From an uncultured Bacilli bacterium (GTDB lineage: Bacteria; Bacillota_I; Bacilli_A; RF39; UBA660), in assembly GCA_934122275.1 (NCBI GenBank), contig CAKOWI010000014.1:1-16545 (forward strand): a stretch of 16,545 bases of DNA, written 5' to 3'. Both the position numbers and the translations under genes were made by a program. The notes under the pieces are model-generated. The model saw only the letters and a list, made by a program, of their open reading frames with translations. It was not told the origin of the DNA and made no database searches. This document shows, piece by piece, positions 6,812-14,060 of the stretch. The stretch's first letter is position 1, and the number at the start of each line of letters is the position of its first letter.

Positions 6812-7750
6812 TTAAAGCTTAATTAAAAAGTCTAAAAATGAGTCTTCTTTATTTAATTTACCACTTTTAATACCTAAGTCAAGTTCATGTAACTTCTTTA
6901 TCATATCTTCTAATTCATTAATAAAATAATCACTTTCATAAGCTAGTTTAACACGATATGGATGAATACCTAGAATACTTGCTATTTCTTTTTGACTTTT
7001 ATTCTTTAAAGATAATATTTTAACTTGATATATAAGTATAAACTGATTAGATATAACAGATATAAATTTAATAACATCCTCATTTAATTTTAGCAAATCA
7101 TTATAATATAAAAAAATCTTCTTATAATCTTTTTTCATAATTGCATCAGTAAATTCAAATATATTGTCTTTAAAGGTCCTACTTGATATATCATCAATAT
7201 CACTTTTAGATATATTTTTATTATCTTCTTTATAAATAACCATTTTATCTATTTCACTTAATATTATATCTATATCACTACCAACAAATTCATTAAAATA
7301 ATTGGCCGTTTTTAAATCAATGTTATATCCCTTATTTTTAAATTCTTTTACGATAAAACTTCCTATATTCTTTTTATCAATTGCTTCCTCATGAAAAACT
7401 TTAGCTTTATCTTTTAATGTTTTTACTATCTTTTTTCTTACATCAAGTTTATCTGCTATAACATAGAAAATAACCACATTTTTATGATTTTCACTTGTTA
7501 AATATTTTTCTAAATAATCTAAATTATGTGATACAGGATCAACATTTGAAGTTAAGAATAACGCATTTTCACCAATTAATAGTTTTTCTTCACCGAACAT
7601 AGAAATACTTGATGCATCATCTATAAGTTCTGAAACATTACACTCAGTTAAATCATACCTAACTAATTCTTGATTATCTTTTTTTATTAAATCAACTCTT
7701 CTTTTAATTAAGCTATAATCACTACCATATATCAAGTAAATATTTTCCAT
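6812..7750 (-). CDS. holA: DNA polymerase III subunit delta (HolA)
   Basis: The product of about 312 residues matches the clamp-loader delta subunit, which opens the beta sliding clamp during replication. The N-terminus MENIYLIYGSDYSLIKRRVD is the characteristic opening of HolA (hydrophobic strand, YG, then a helix). The middle has the divergent AAA+-like region without functional Walker motifs. The C-terminal helical collar contains the FISVISNQFILIYQVKILSLKNKSQKEIASILGIHPYRVKLA-type segment (positions about 230-275), which is typical of Firmicute HolA. The frame extends four codons further to an ATG at 7762, but GGTGAT sits just before the ATG at 7750, so the shorter form is chosen. It follows the rplT terminator by about 25 bp, so it depends on readthrough or on a weak promoter of its own. 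Confidence 0.93.
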   Translation of the reverse strand: MENIYLIYGSDYSLIKRRVDLIKKDNQELVRYDLTECNVSELIDDASSISMFGEEKLLIGENALFLTSNVDPVSHNLDYLEKYLTSENHKNVVIFYVIADKLDVRKKIVKTLKDKAKVFHEEAIDKKNIGSFIVKEFKNKGYNIDLKTANYFNEFVGSDIDIILSEIDKMVIYKEDNKNISKSDIDDISSRTFKDNIFEFTDAIMKKDYKKIFLYYNDLLKLNEDVIKFISVISNQFILIYQVKILSLKNKSQKEIASILGIHPYRVKLAYESDYFINELEDMIKKLHELDLGIKSGKLNKEDSFLDFLIKL

Positions 7751-7766
7751 AAGAATCACCATGATT

Positions 7767-7772
7767 ATTATA
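7767..7772 (-). promoter_or_regulatory. Possible holA -10 element
   Basis: TATAAT on the minus strand lies just after the T run of the rplT terminator. It has no good -35. The predicted transcript would start near 7760, leaving a leader of about ten bases before the ATG at 7750. Confidence 0.35.
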
Positions 7773-7775
7773 CAA

Positions 7776-7801
7776 TAAAAAAAGAAACTATGCTAGTTTC
7801 T
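7776..7801 (-). terminator. Terminator overlapping the 3' end of rplT
   Basis: On the minus strand AGAAACTA, a GCA loop and TAGTTTCT form an 8-bp stem followed by seven T. The left arm is made by the last rplT codons and its stop codon. It may be partly leaky, given that holA follows closely. Confidence 0.85.
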
Positions 7802-8324
7802 CTAATAATTCAGCTTTCTTCATTGAAGTATAACCTTCAATTTTCTTTTCTTTTGCAAGTGCTTTAAGTTCAGCTACAGTTAATTTTGATATATCTTTTT
7901 TGTCTTCTTTTACTACTTCTTTTTTGCTTTCTGCCTTTTTTTCTACTTTTTCTTCTTTAGGCATTTTACCATTTAAAGCATCCTTTGCAAGTTCAACTAA
8001 ATTTTTGAATGATTCTGGTGAATCAATAGCTATTTCAGCTAACATTTTACGGTTTACAGTTACACCAGCTTTAGCTAAACCATTAATGAATCTAGAATAG
8101 CTAATTTCGTTTTCACGACATGCTGCATTTATACGAACTATCCATAATTTTCTAAAATTACGTTTATTTTGTTTTCTATCTCTATATGCATACATATATG
8201 AATGCATTACTTGTTCTTTTGCAGTTTTAAATAATCTATGTTTACTTCCAAAGTAACCTTTGGCTTCTTTTAATATTTTCTTACGACGTGCTTTTGTTGT
8301 TGCACCATTTTTTACTCTTGCCAT
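7788..8324 (-). CDS. rplT: Ribosomal protein bL20 with C-terminal Rho_N-like extension
   Basis: Residues 1 to about 118 are an ordinary L20, a protein that binds 23S rRNA early in 50S assembly and is known in low-GC Gram-positives to repress its own operon through the leader. The core shows MARVKNGATTKARRKKILK, RDRKQNKRNFRKLWIVRIN and a normal end near LAKDALNG. Then come about 25 charged Lys/Glu residues (121-144) and a further 34 residues, ISKLTVAELKALAKEKKIEG and YTSMKKAELLEKLA, which fit the Rho_N (SAP-like) nucleic-acid-binding helix pattern. Typical L20 is about 118 residues, so this is a 60-residue addition. The frame is uninterrupted and the stop is followed by a terminator. The start follows GGAGG, 25 bp after rpmI. 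Confidence 0.95.
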   Translation of the reverse strand: MARVKNGATTKARRKKILKEAKGYFGSKHRLFKTAKEQVMHSYMYAYRDRKQNKRNFRKLWIVRINAACRENEISYSRFINGLAKAGVTVNRKMLAEIAIDSPESFKNLVELAKDALNGKMPKEEKVEKKAESKKEVVKEDKKDISKLTVAELKALAKEKKIEGYTSMKKAELLEKLA

Positions 8325-8349
8325 TTATAATTCCTCCTTAAACTTCTTA

Positions 8350-8553
8350 TTATAATGTATCGATTATTCTCTTTAATCTATTTGTATCTGCTTTACTTAT
8401 AGAATTACCTTTTCTATTTTTTCTATTATATGCAGAATTTTTAGAACCAGTATTATGTCTTGAACCTGGTCTTCCAATTGTTATAGTACCACTTTGTCTA
8501 ACATTTAAAACTTTTTTAGTACCTTTATGAGTCTTTTGTGTTTTCTTTGCCAT
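8350..8553 (-). CDS. rpmI: Ribosomal protein bL35
   Basis: The 67-residue basic protein contains the L35 hallmarks KTHKGTKKVLNV near the start and GSRHNTGSKNSAYNRKNRKG in the middle, and ends with SKADTNRLKRIIDTL. It is part of the 50S subunit. It lies 18 bp after infC and 25 bp before rplT, with the ribosome binding site TAGGAGG, in the universal infC-rpmI-rplT order. Length is normal. Confidence 0.97.
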   Translation of the reverse strand: MAKKTQKTHKGTKKVLNVRQSGTITIGRPGSRHNTGSKNSAYNRKNRKGNSISKADTNRLKRIIDTL

Positions 8554-8571
8554 ATTTTCCTCCTACTATTA

Positions 8572-9096
8572 TTACTTACTTTTGATTGGATTTAGCATAG
8601 CTATCATATTCCTACCATCAAGAACAGGCTGTGCTTCTAAAGTACTTATATCACTTAAGCCCTCTGCAAACTTAAGTAATACTTCCTTACCCTTATCAGT
8701 GAACTGCATTTCACGCCCTTTAAAGCGAATTGAAAGTTTAATCTTGTGACCTTTTTCTAAATACTTTTTAGCATTATTTAACTTAGTATTAAAGTCATGA
8801 ACATCAATATTTGGTGATAGACGATATTCTTTAGTCTCAGCATTATTTTCTTTTTGTTTCTTTTGAGACTCCTTAAGTTTTTTCTTCTTCTCATATTTGA
8901 ACTTATTATAATCCATTAATTTGCATACTGGATTCTCACCATCATTTATTAATACCAAATCAAAACCAGCATATGAAGCAAGTGTTAATGCTTCTTCTTT
9001 GGTTTTAATACCTAACTGCTCTCCTCTAGGACCAATTACAAGCATTTGTTTAGCCCTTATTTGTTCATTAACTTGCATTTCTTTTTCTTTTGCTAT
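8572..9096 (-). CDS. infC: Translation initiation factor IF-3, probable AUA start
   Basis: The 174-residue product binds the 30S subunit, prevents premature 50S joining and proofreads the start codon and initiator tRNA. The N-terminal domain begins with MQVNEQIRAKQMLVIGPRGE (residues 7-26) and includes FDLVLINDGENPVCKLMDYNK-type sequence (about residues 45-65). A Lys-rich linker follows, then the C-terminal domain with KGREM at residues 127-131. The only strong ribosome binding site, GGAGGTG (9104-9110), lies seven bases before an ATA codon at 9096. That ATA reads into AKEKEMQVNEQIRA and aligns with the AUU start reported for Bacillus-type infC. The ATG at 9078 lacks a site at proper spacing. 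Rare starts allow IF-3 to repress its own synthesis. First gene of the operon, behind a structured leader. Confidence 0.95.
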   Translation of the reverse strand: MAKEKEMQVNEQIRAKQMLVIGPRGEQLGIKTKEEALTLASYAGFDLVLINDGENPVCKLMDYNKFKYEKKKKLKESQKKQKENNAETKEYRLSPNIDVHDFNTKLNNAKKYLEKGHKIKLSIRFKGREMQFTDKGKEVLLKFAEGLSDISTLEAQPVLDGRNMIAMLNPIKSK

Positions 9097-9254
9097 ATTA
9101 AAGCACCTCCATAAAAAAAGTGAATACAAGATTAGTATTCACACTCAAAACGCATATAAAATAATTATATTAATATTCATTATTGGCGTTTGACCCACTA
9201 CATTTGTAATCGGGTGAGATAAATACAATCTTCTTTCCTTCATATCAAAATTAC
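9097..9254 (-). promoter_or_regulatory. infC-rpmI-rplT leader: candidate L20-type attenuator
   Basis: The leader of about 158 nt can fold in two exclusive ways. An upstream segment (AAGATTGTATT, 9222-9232) can pair with AATACTAATCTT (9128-9139), giving 11 pairs with one bulged U, and so blocks the terminator's left arm. Between them lie two hairpins: ACCC(9212-9215)/GGGT(9193-9196) with an inner stem, and AAACGC/GCGTTT (9186-9191/9148-9153). Without this pairing the terminator at 9113-9142 forms. Low-GC Gram-positives are known to regulate this operon by L20 binding its leader; that this is such a leader is inferred from position and architecture. Confidence 0.75.
9113..9142 (-). terminator. 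Leader terminator (attenuator) upstream of infC
   Basis: GTGAATAC, a seven-base loop and GTATTCAC form a perfect 8-bp stem followed by seven T on the minus strand. It ends only three bases before the infC ribosome binding site, so it must be conditional and not a simple end-of-gene signal. Confidence 0.88.
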
Positions 9255-9260
9255 ATTGAT

Positions 9261-9289
9261 AGTATACACTATATAATTTGATTTGTAAA
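9261..9289 (-). promoter_or_regulatory. infC operon promoter
   Basis: On the minus strand TTTACA (9284-9289) and TATACT (9261-9266) are 17 bases apart, each one mismatch from consensus. The start point would be near 9254. It lies back to back with the promoter of the kinase-like gene. Confidence 0.8.
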
Positions 9290-9308
9290 GTATTTTTACA
9301 CTTTTATA

Positions 9309-9336
9309 TTTACATTTATGTTTTTTTCACTATAAT
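9309..9336 (+). promoter_or_regulatory. Promoter of the kinase-like gene
   Basis: TTTACA (9309-9314) and TATAAT (9331-9336) are 16 bases apart. The start point would be near 9343, about 8 bases before the ribosome binding site GAGGT. Confidence 0.7.
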
Positions 9337-9358
9337 ATTATGCATTACGAGGTAATTT

Positions 9359-10081
9359 ATGCAAACTATTGATTTATATGATCTTAATTTTGATAGAGAG
9401 TTTAATAAAGTACATAGTCTATCAGGATCTTTTGGAAAAATATACAAATGTGAATTTGATGGTAAAGTATATGCACTAAAAGATTTTTTTGATGGCAAAT
9501 ATTTAGATGGTAAAATAAGAAAATTAAACGAATTATCAAAAATAAATGAACCATTTTTAAATACACCAAAATATTGGGTAAAGAACGGAAAAAGAAAGCT
9601 TTACTTAACAGAATTTGTTACCGGAAAAGGTTTTTACGATGTTCAAAGTTTATCATTAAAAGAAAAAATAAAATTATTAAACGATCTAAAAGAAAAGATT
9701 ATTATTATGCACGGCTATGGAATTATTCATGGTGATTTAATAAATACGAATATTTTATATAATAATGAGTCAAGTACTATAATTGATTTTGATAATGCAT
9801 CCTTCGGAAAATATAGTTTAAATGCTAAAGATACTAACGAAAACTCGTTAAACTTTATAGAAAAATACGGAATAAAAAAAGAAATGGACATTCACTTATT
9901 TAATATCCTTGCATTTTCAATAATAAATGACACATCATATCCTATTACAAATATATTAAGACAAAACTATGGACATTTTAGTGATAATGAAGCAAAGAAA
10001 ATATGTAATTCCGCTCTTCTTCTTGAGAAATATCCTAATAAAGATTTTTTAATAGATACAATAAAAGAAACTAAAATTTAG
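9359..10081 (+). CDS. Kinase-fold phosphotransferase (HGDL...DFD type)
   Basis: The 240-residue product has the core elements of the protein-kinase-like fold. There is a Gly-rich turn (LSGSFGKIYKCEFDGK, residues 21-36) and the presumed ATP-binding Lys41 in VYALKDF. The catalytic loop is HGDLINTN (124-131; Asp126 and Asn131), and the metal-binding motif is IDFD (142-145) in place of DFG. The HGD and DFD forms resemble aminoglycoside/choline-kinase-like and RIO/Bud32-like enzymes more than true Ser/Thr kinases. The C-lobe is short, with no APE motif. Substrate unknown. The ATG follows GAGGT. It has its own promoter, divergent from infC, and ends convergently with rpe in a shared terminator palindrome. 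No membrane segment. Confidence 0.82.
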   Translation: MQTIDLYDLNFDREFNKVHSLSGSFGKIYKCEFDGKVYALKDFFDGKYLDGKIRKLNELSKINEPFLNTPKYWVKNGKRKLYLTEFVTGKGFYDVQSLSLKEKIKLLNDLKEKIIIMHGYGIIHGDLINTNILYNNESSTIIDFDNASFGKYSLNAKDTNENSLNFIEKYGIKKEMDIHLFNILAFSIINDTSYPITNILRQNYGHFSDNEAKKICNSALLLEKYPNKDFLIDTIKETKI

Positions 10082-10090
10082 TTTCTTTTA
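10062..10090. terminator. Bidirectional terminator palindrome shared by the kinase-like gene and rpe
   Basis: A perfect 29-bp odd palindrome centred on 10076 has arms containing AAAAGAAACTAAA and TTTAGTTTCTTTT. It contains the stop codons of both convergent genes (TAG 10079-10081 on plus, TAA 10088-10090 on minus). A and T runs flank the stem on either strand, so it can end transcription from both sides. Confidence 0.85.
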
Positions 10091-10708
10091 CTTTAAACTC
10101 TTAATTTTTTCATTATAGTTATCACTATTAGTAACGTAAGAACCAGAAACAGCCATTGTACATCCTGCTTCTTTAGCTAGTTTAATGGTACAATCGTTTA
10201 TTCCACCATCTATACTAATTTCGATATCACTATTTATTTTTCTAATTTCTTTTACTTTTTCTAGTACTTCTTGTATAAATTCCTGACCACCTTCTCCAGG
10301 CTTTACACTCATAATTAAAACCAAATCGATAATATTTAAATATGGAATTAATTTTTTATAATCAGTTTCAGGATTTATGGCAATACCAACTTTAACACCT
10401 AAGTTTTTAATATAATCTATGATTGAACTATTTTTTAGTATTTCAACATGAAACGTTATATAGTAAGGCAGTAAAGTAGATGCATAATCTTTTATTAGTT
10501 GCTCACTTTCCACCATCATATGTACATCAAGTGGTTTTTTCGATATACTTTTTACGTCCTTTACAACTTCTAAAGGAAATTTTTTATTATCTACGAATAT
10601 TCCGTCCATTACGTCTATATGAATGTAATCAGCACTAGAATCATTTACTTTTTTCACAGCATTAATTAACCTGTCATATTCTTTCAAAACAGAAACAGAA
10701 ACCTTCAT
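10088..10708 (-). CDS. rpe: Ribulose-phosphate 3-epimerase
   Basis: The 206-residue TIM-barrel enzyme interconverts ribulose 5-phosphate and xylulose 5-phosphate in the pentose phosphate pathway. Metal-binding and catalytic motifs are present: YIHIDVMDGIFV (His30, Asp32), DVHMMVE (His63), MSVKPGEGGQ (133-142; MTVNPGFGGQ in most homologues) and SIDGGIN with Asp167. VSGSYV near the end is the phosphate-binding loop. The N-terminus, MKVSVSVLKEYD, departs from the usual SPSLLSADF and is slightly short, and Phe is replaced by Glu in the flexible PGFGGQ loop. The enzyme looks functional but divergent. The ATG lies two bases after the rsgA stop and uses AGAGG inside rsgA as its ribosome binding site. 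Last gene of the operon. Confidence 0.93.
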   Translation of the reverse strand: MKVSVSVLKEYDRLINAVKKVNDSSADYIHIDVMDGIFVDNKKFPLEVVKDVKSISKKPLDVHMMVESEQLIKDYASTLLPYYITFHVEILKNSSIIDYIKNLGVKVGIAINPETDYKKLIPYLNIIDLVLIMSVKPGEGGQEFIQEVLEKVKEIRKINSDIEISIDGGINDCTIKLAKEAGCTMAVSGSYVTNSDNYNEKIKSLK

Positions 10709-10710
10709 AA

Positions 10711-11553
10711 TTACCTCTTCTTTTCCTCTAAACTTTGTATGAACTTTTTATAATTTTCATACCTTGTTTGTCTTATATCACCATTTAAAACCATCTTTTT
10801 TATAAAGCATCCATCTTCTTTTATGTGCATACAATCATCATATTTACATTTTTCTTGATTATTATAAAACTCAGTAAAATTATCCTTTATATCATATTTA
10901 GTCATTCCTACAAAATCAAGTGATGAAAAACCTGGAGTATCCGCAACCAAACCATTTTCTAATTTTAATAGTTCAACATGTCTAGTTGTATGTCTTCCTC
11001 TTCCTAAAGCTTTTGATATTTCACCAGTTGCTAAATTAAGATTAGAATTTATTTTATTTAGCAATGTTGATTTACCAACACCTGTTTGACCAGTAAAAAC
11101 ACTTATCTTATCTTTAAATATCTTTTTTATCTCATCTACTTGATTATTTATGTAAACACTATAACCTATTTTTTTATAATAACTAATAATTTCATCCATT
11201 TCACTAGTATCATCTAACAAATCGTACTTAGTAAAACATATAATAGGTTTAATATTATTATATTCTATCACAACTAACATTTTATCAAGCAAATTACTTG
11301 AAAAATTAGGCTCTTTACAACTAACTAATATAATTGCTTGATCCACATTTGAAATAGGTGGTCTTAAAAGCCTATTTTTTCTATCAAAAATCTTTTTTAT
11401 AACCTTATTGTTTTCATCTATTTCTACAATATCCCCTACTAATGGAGATATATTTAAGTACTTAAATTTTCCAATTGATGAACAGTCAATATAGTTACCA
11501 TCTACATCAACTGTCCATTTATTACTAATTAACTTTACTATTCTTCCAACCAT
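10711..11553 (-). CDS. rsgA: Ribosome small subunit-dependent GTPase RsgA
   Basis: The 280-residue protein is the circularly permuted GTPase that checks late 30S assembly. An OB-fold fills about residues 1-65. The GTPase motifs then appear in permuted order: TKYD (108-111, G4), GQTGVGKST (155-163, the P-loop), the GRGRHTTRHVEL switch (184-195) and DTPG (205-208, G3). The C-terminal zinc knuckle has Cys236, Cys241, His243 and Cys249. Its start codon overlaps the prkC stop by one base (TAATG), implying coupled translation, and the ribosome binding site AAGG lies within prkC. Neighbouring the PASTA kinase is typical for Bacilli. Confidence 0.97.
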   Translation of the reverse strand: MVGRIVKLISNKWTVDVDGNYIDCSSIGKFKYLNISPLVGDIVEIDENNKVIKKIFDRKNRLLRPPISNVDQAIILVSCKEPNFSSNLLDKMLVVIEYNNIKPIICFTKYDLLDDTSEMDEIISYYKKIGYSVYINNQVDEIKKIFKDKISVFTGQTGVGKSTLLNKINSNLNLATGEISKALGRGRHTTRHVELLKLENGLVADTPGFSSLDFVGMTKYDIKDNFTEFYNNQEKCKYDDCMHIKEDGCFIKKMVLNGDIRQTRYENYKKFIQSLEEKKR

Positions 11554-13319
11554 TATTCAGCCTTTGTTGTTGTAGTTCCTGAAGTTGTAGATGATGAAGT
11601 TGTAGAACTAGTTGTAGTAGTTTCCATTTTCTTTGCTATAACAACTTTTACCGTATCGTTTTCAAACATTTCTTCACCAGCTTTAGGTGACTGTGCAAGA
11701 ACAGTTCCTTCTTCAACACTGTTTGTTTCCTTTGTTGTTGTCTTAAGTGTTAACCCGTACTTTTCACAAAATTCAGTTACTCTATCTAGCGTCCAAGCAT
11801 CCGCTACCATATCAGGATATTTAGTAGCTATTTTAGGAATATACAAAACAATAGAGCTTCCTGATGAAATTTTTTCATCTTTTTTAACACTTTGATCTAT
11901 AATTAATTGTTCTTTTCCTTTATATTTTTCCGAATCAGAAACTTCCTTTTCTTCAATCGTAACTTTTATTCCATCTAGTTCAAGCTTTGCTTTTACTTCA
12001 TATACGTTTAATCCACTATAATCTTCAACGGTTATCTTCTTACTACCAGTTGAATAATATATCGTTACTAAACTACCTTTTTTAACATACCTATTCTTAG
12101 TAGGTTCTGTTTCTATAACGTTATTCTTTTCAACAGTATCACTAGATTTTTTAACTGATTTAATGGAAAATCCTTTTGACTTAATTAATTTTTCAGCCTC
12201 TGATATTTCCATTCCATATACATCTGGAATTTTAACATCTTTCTTTTCTGTTGCTTTCGGGAAAACAATCATAACTAATACAAATGCAAGAACTAAAATA
12301 CCAACTATACTTGCTATTATAATTATTAATTTTTTATTACCTTTATCTATTTTTTCATCTTCAGTAATTTGTTTTACAACTGGTTCTTCTGATGTTTTAC
12401 TTTCATTTACTTCATCTTTTAAAGCAGTTATCGTTTTAGTATCACCAAAATCAGTTTCAGGATATTTAAAGACTATTCTGTCTTCTTCTATTCTATCATC
12501 ATCTAGGCAGGTTTTAATATCTTCAGCCATTTCCGAAACATTTTTATATCTGTTTTTCGGATTTTTAGCAGCTGCTTTTAGAATTATGTTTTCAATTGAT
12601 TGCGGAATAACTGGATTTAACTCTCTTGCACTAGGCATTGGCTCTTTCATGTGCTTTAATGCTATTTCAACGGCAGAATCTCCCTTATAAGGCATTTTAC
12701 CAGTTAACATTTCAAACATAAGTATTCCAAGAGAATATATATCACTTCTTATTGTTGAACCTTTACCACTTGCCTGCTCTGGTGGTAAGTAATGAACTGA
12801 TCCCATGACAGAATTTGTCTGAGTAAGCTCTACACTATTAAGTGCCATAGCTATACCAAAGTCAGTTATTTTAACTAATCCACTTTCCTTAATCATTATG
12901 TTTTGAGGTTTTATATCCCTATGTATTATATAAGAATCATGTGCAACTTGAAGTGCATCTAATAGTTGAAGCATTATATCAATGGTCTCAGGTATAGATA
13001 AAACACCTCTTTTTTTAATCAACTGTTTCAGTGTTTTTCCTTCTATATATTCCATTACTATGTAAAAGTTTCCATCATCTTCTCCTACATCATATATTTC
13101 AACAATATTAGGATGTGAAAGTGAAGATGCTGCTAGAGCCTCTCTTTGAAACCTTCTTACAAACTTCTCATCACCAGCTAAGTCACCTCTTAAAACCTTA
13201 ACTGCAACTTTTCTATCTAAAATAGTATCACTAGCTAAATAAACATTAGCCATACCGCCCTCACCTATAAGTCCTTCTATTTCATAGCGGTCATTTATTT
13301 TTTGTCCCTTTGCAATCAT
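11553..13319 (-). CDS. prkC: PASTA-domain Ser/Thr protein kinase PrkC/Stk
   Basis: The 588-residue sensor kinase responds to muropeptides or lipid II and phosphorylates proteins of wall synthesis, division and translation. The cytoplasmic kinase domain (about 11-270) shows the Gly loop GEGGMANVY (19-27), Lys41 in VAVKVL, HRDIKPQN (133-140), DFG (153-155) and an activation segment with several Thr/Ser before PPEQ. An acidic juxtamembrane linker precedes one membrane helix at about 331-354. Three PASTA repeats follow outside the cell (about 361-425, 427-495, 499-563). The protein ends in a low-complexity Thr/Ser tail (567-585). The start overlaps the prpC stop by four bases (ATGA). It is complete, with the paired phosphatase just upstream. 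Confidence 0.97.
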   Translation of the reverse strand: MIAKGQKINDRYEIEGLIGEGGMANVYLASDTILDRKVAVKVLRGDLAGDEKFVRRFQREALAASSLSHPNIVEIYDVGEDDGNFYIVMEYIEGKTLKQLIKKRGVLSIPETIDIMLQLLDALQVAHDSYIIHRDIKPQNIMIKESGLVKITDFGIAMALNSVELTQTNSVMGSVHYLPPEQASGKGSTIRSDIYSLGILMFEMLTGKMPYKGDSAVEIALKHMKEPMPSARELNPVIPQSIENIILKAAAKNPKNRYKNVSEMAEDIKTCLDDDRIEEDRIVFKYPETDFGDTKTITALKDEVNESKTSEEPVVKQITEDEKIDKGNKKLIIIIASIVGILVLAFVLVMIVFPKATEKKDVKIPDVYGMEISEAEKLIKSKGFSIKSVKKSSDTVEKNNVIETEPTKNRYVKKGSLVTIYYSTGSKKITVEDYSGLNVYEVKAKLELDGIKVTIEEKEVSDSEKYKGKEQLIIDQSVKKDEKISSGSSIVLYIPKIATKYPDMVADAWTLDRVTEFCEKYGLTLKTTTKETNSVEEGTVLAQSPKAGEEMFENDTVKVVIAKKMETTTTSSTTSSSTTSGTTTTKAE

Positions 13320-14059
13320 TTTCTTTCACCACTTTCTCTTTCTAAATATGCAATGGAAACATTGTCAGTGCCTCCCCTTAAATTACTCTTTCTAATTAAT
13401 TTAACTATTTTTTCCTCCATAGTAAGTTCACTATTTAATACTTTCTCTATTTGACTTACATTAAGCATATTAGTTAAACCATCACTACAAAGTAATATGG
13501 CATCACTTTCCATATCAACATCAAAAATATCTATATCAATTGGATTATTAGCACCTAAAGCCCTCATTAATACGTTCTTTCTAGGATGATTTAATGCTTC
13601 TTCTTTAGTTAATTCACCTGTTTCAACAAGTAGATTAACTAAAGTATGATCTTTAGTAACCTTGTATAGTTTTCCTTTTTTCATTACAAATCCTGATGAA
13701 TCACCAACATTACCAAATAATATATAATCTTTAGTTACAACAGAAAGTACTAAAGTAGTTCCCATACCCTTACTTTCTTCAAATTCATCAGTATACTTAA
13801 AAATAGCATCATTAAGCTCATTTACGTTTTCTCTAATCCAACTTACTGCTTCTTCTTTAGTACCAATTGTCTCCATTAATTTAAATTTATTAGTAAATCC
13901 ATTAACTACTATCGATGATGCTACTTCACCAGCCTTATGACCACCCATGCCATCCGCAACCAACATCAAATATTCACCAGTTAAATTTTTAACAATCATA
14001 ACAGAATCTTCATTATGAGTTCTAACTTTACCCGTATCAGTTATGTAATATGATTTCAT
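13316..14059 (-). CDS. prpC: PP2C-family protein phosphatase PrpC/Stp
   Basis: The 247-residue metal-dependent phosphatase reverses PrkC phosphorylation. The PPM motifs appear in order: THNEDS (14-19, Asp18), ADGMGGHKAG (35-44, metal ligand Asp36), GMGTTL (98-103), GNVGDSSGF (116-124), SDGL (192-195, Asp193) and GGTDNVS (229-235, Asp232). The frame is open further upstream into rlmN, but the ATG at 14059 is chosen. It gives MKSYYITDTGKVRTHNEDS, the normal family N-terminus, and lies one base after the rlmN stop, with GTGAGAG as binding site. Cytoplasmic. It ends with TGA overlapping the prkC start. Tight pairing with prkC supports the role. Confidence 0.96.
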   Translation of the reverse strand: MKSYYITDTGKVRTHNEDSVMIVKNLTGEYLMLVADGMGGHKAGEVASSIVVNGFTNKFKLMETIGTKEEAVSWIRENVNELNDAIFKYTDEFEESKGMGTTLVLSVVTKDYILFGNVGDSSGFVMKKGKLYKVTKDHTLVNLLVETGELTKEEALNHPRKNVLMRALGANNPIDIDIFDVDMESDAILLCSDGLTNMLNVSQIEKVLNSELTMEEKIVKLIRKSNLRGGTDNVSIAYLERESGERK

Positions 14060-14060
14060 A

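Noticed and set aside
9078..9129. Upstream TTG as the start of infC (11 further residues)
   Set aside because: It would begin inside the leader terminator and read through the GGAGG site. The added residues (YSLFLWRCFN) do not fit IF-3.
12163..12690. Plus-strand frame of 175 codons opposite prkC
   Set aside because: Antisense to the kinase-domain end, membrane helix and PASTA region of prkC, with no binding site and no recognisable domain.
13316..13319. TGA recoding (Mycoplasma-type code)
   Set aside because: TGA ends prpC exactly where prkC begins, and Trp is encoded by TGG, so the standard code applies.
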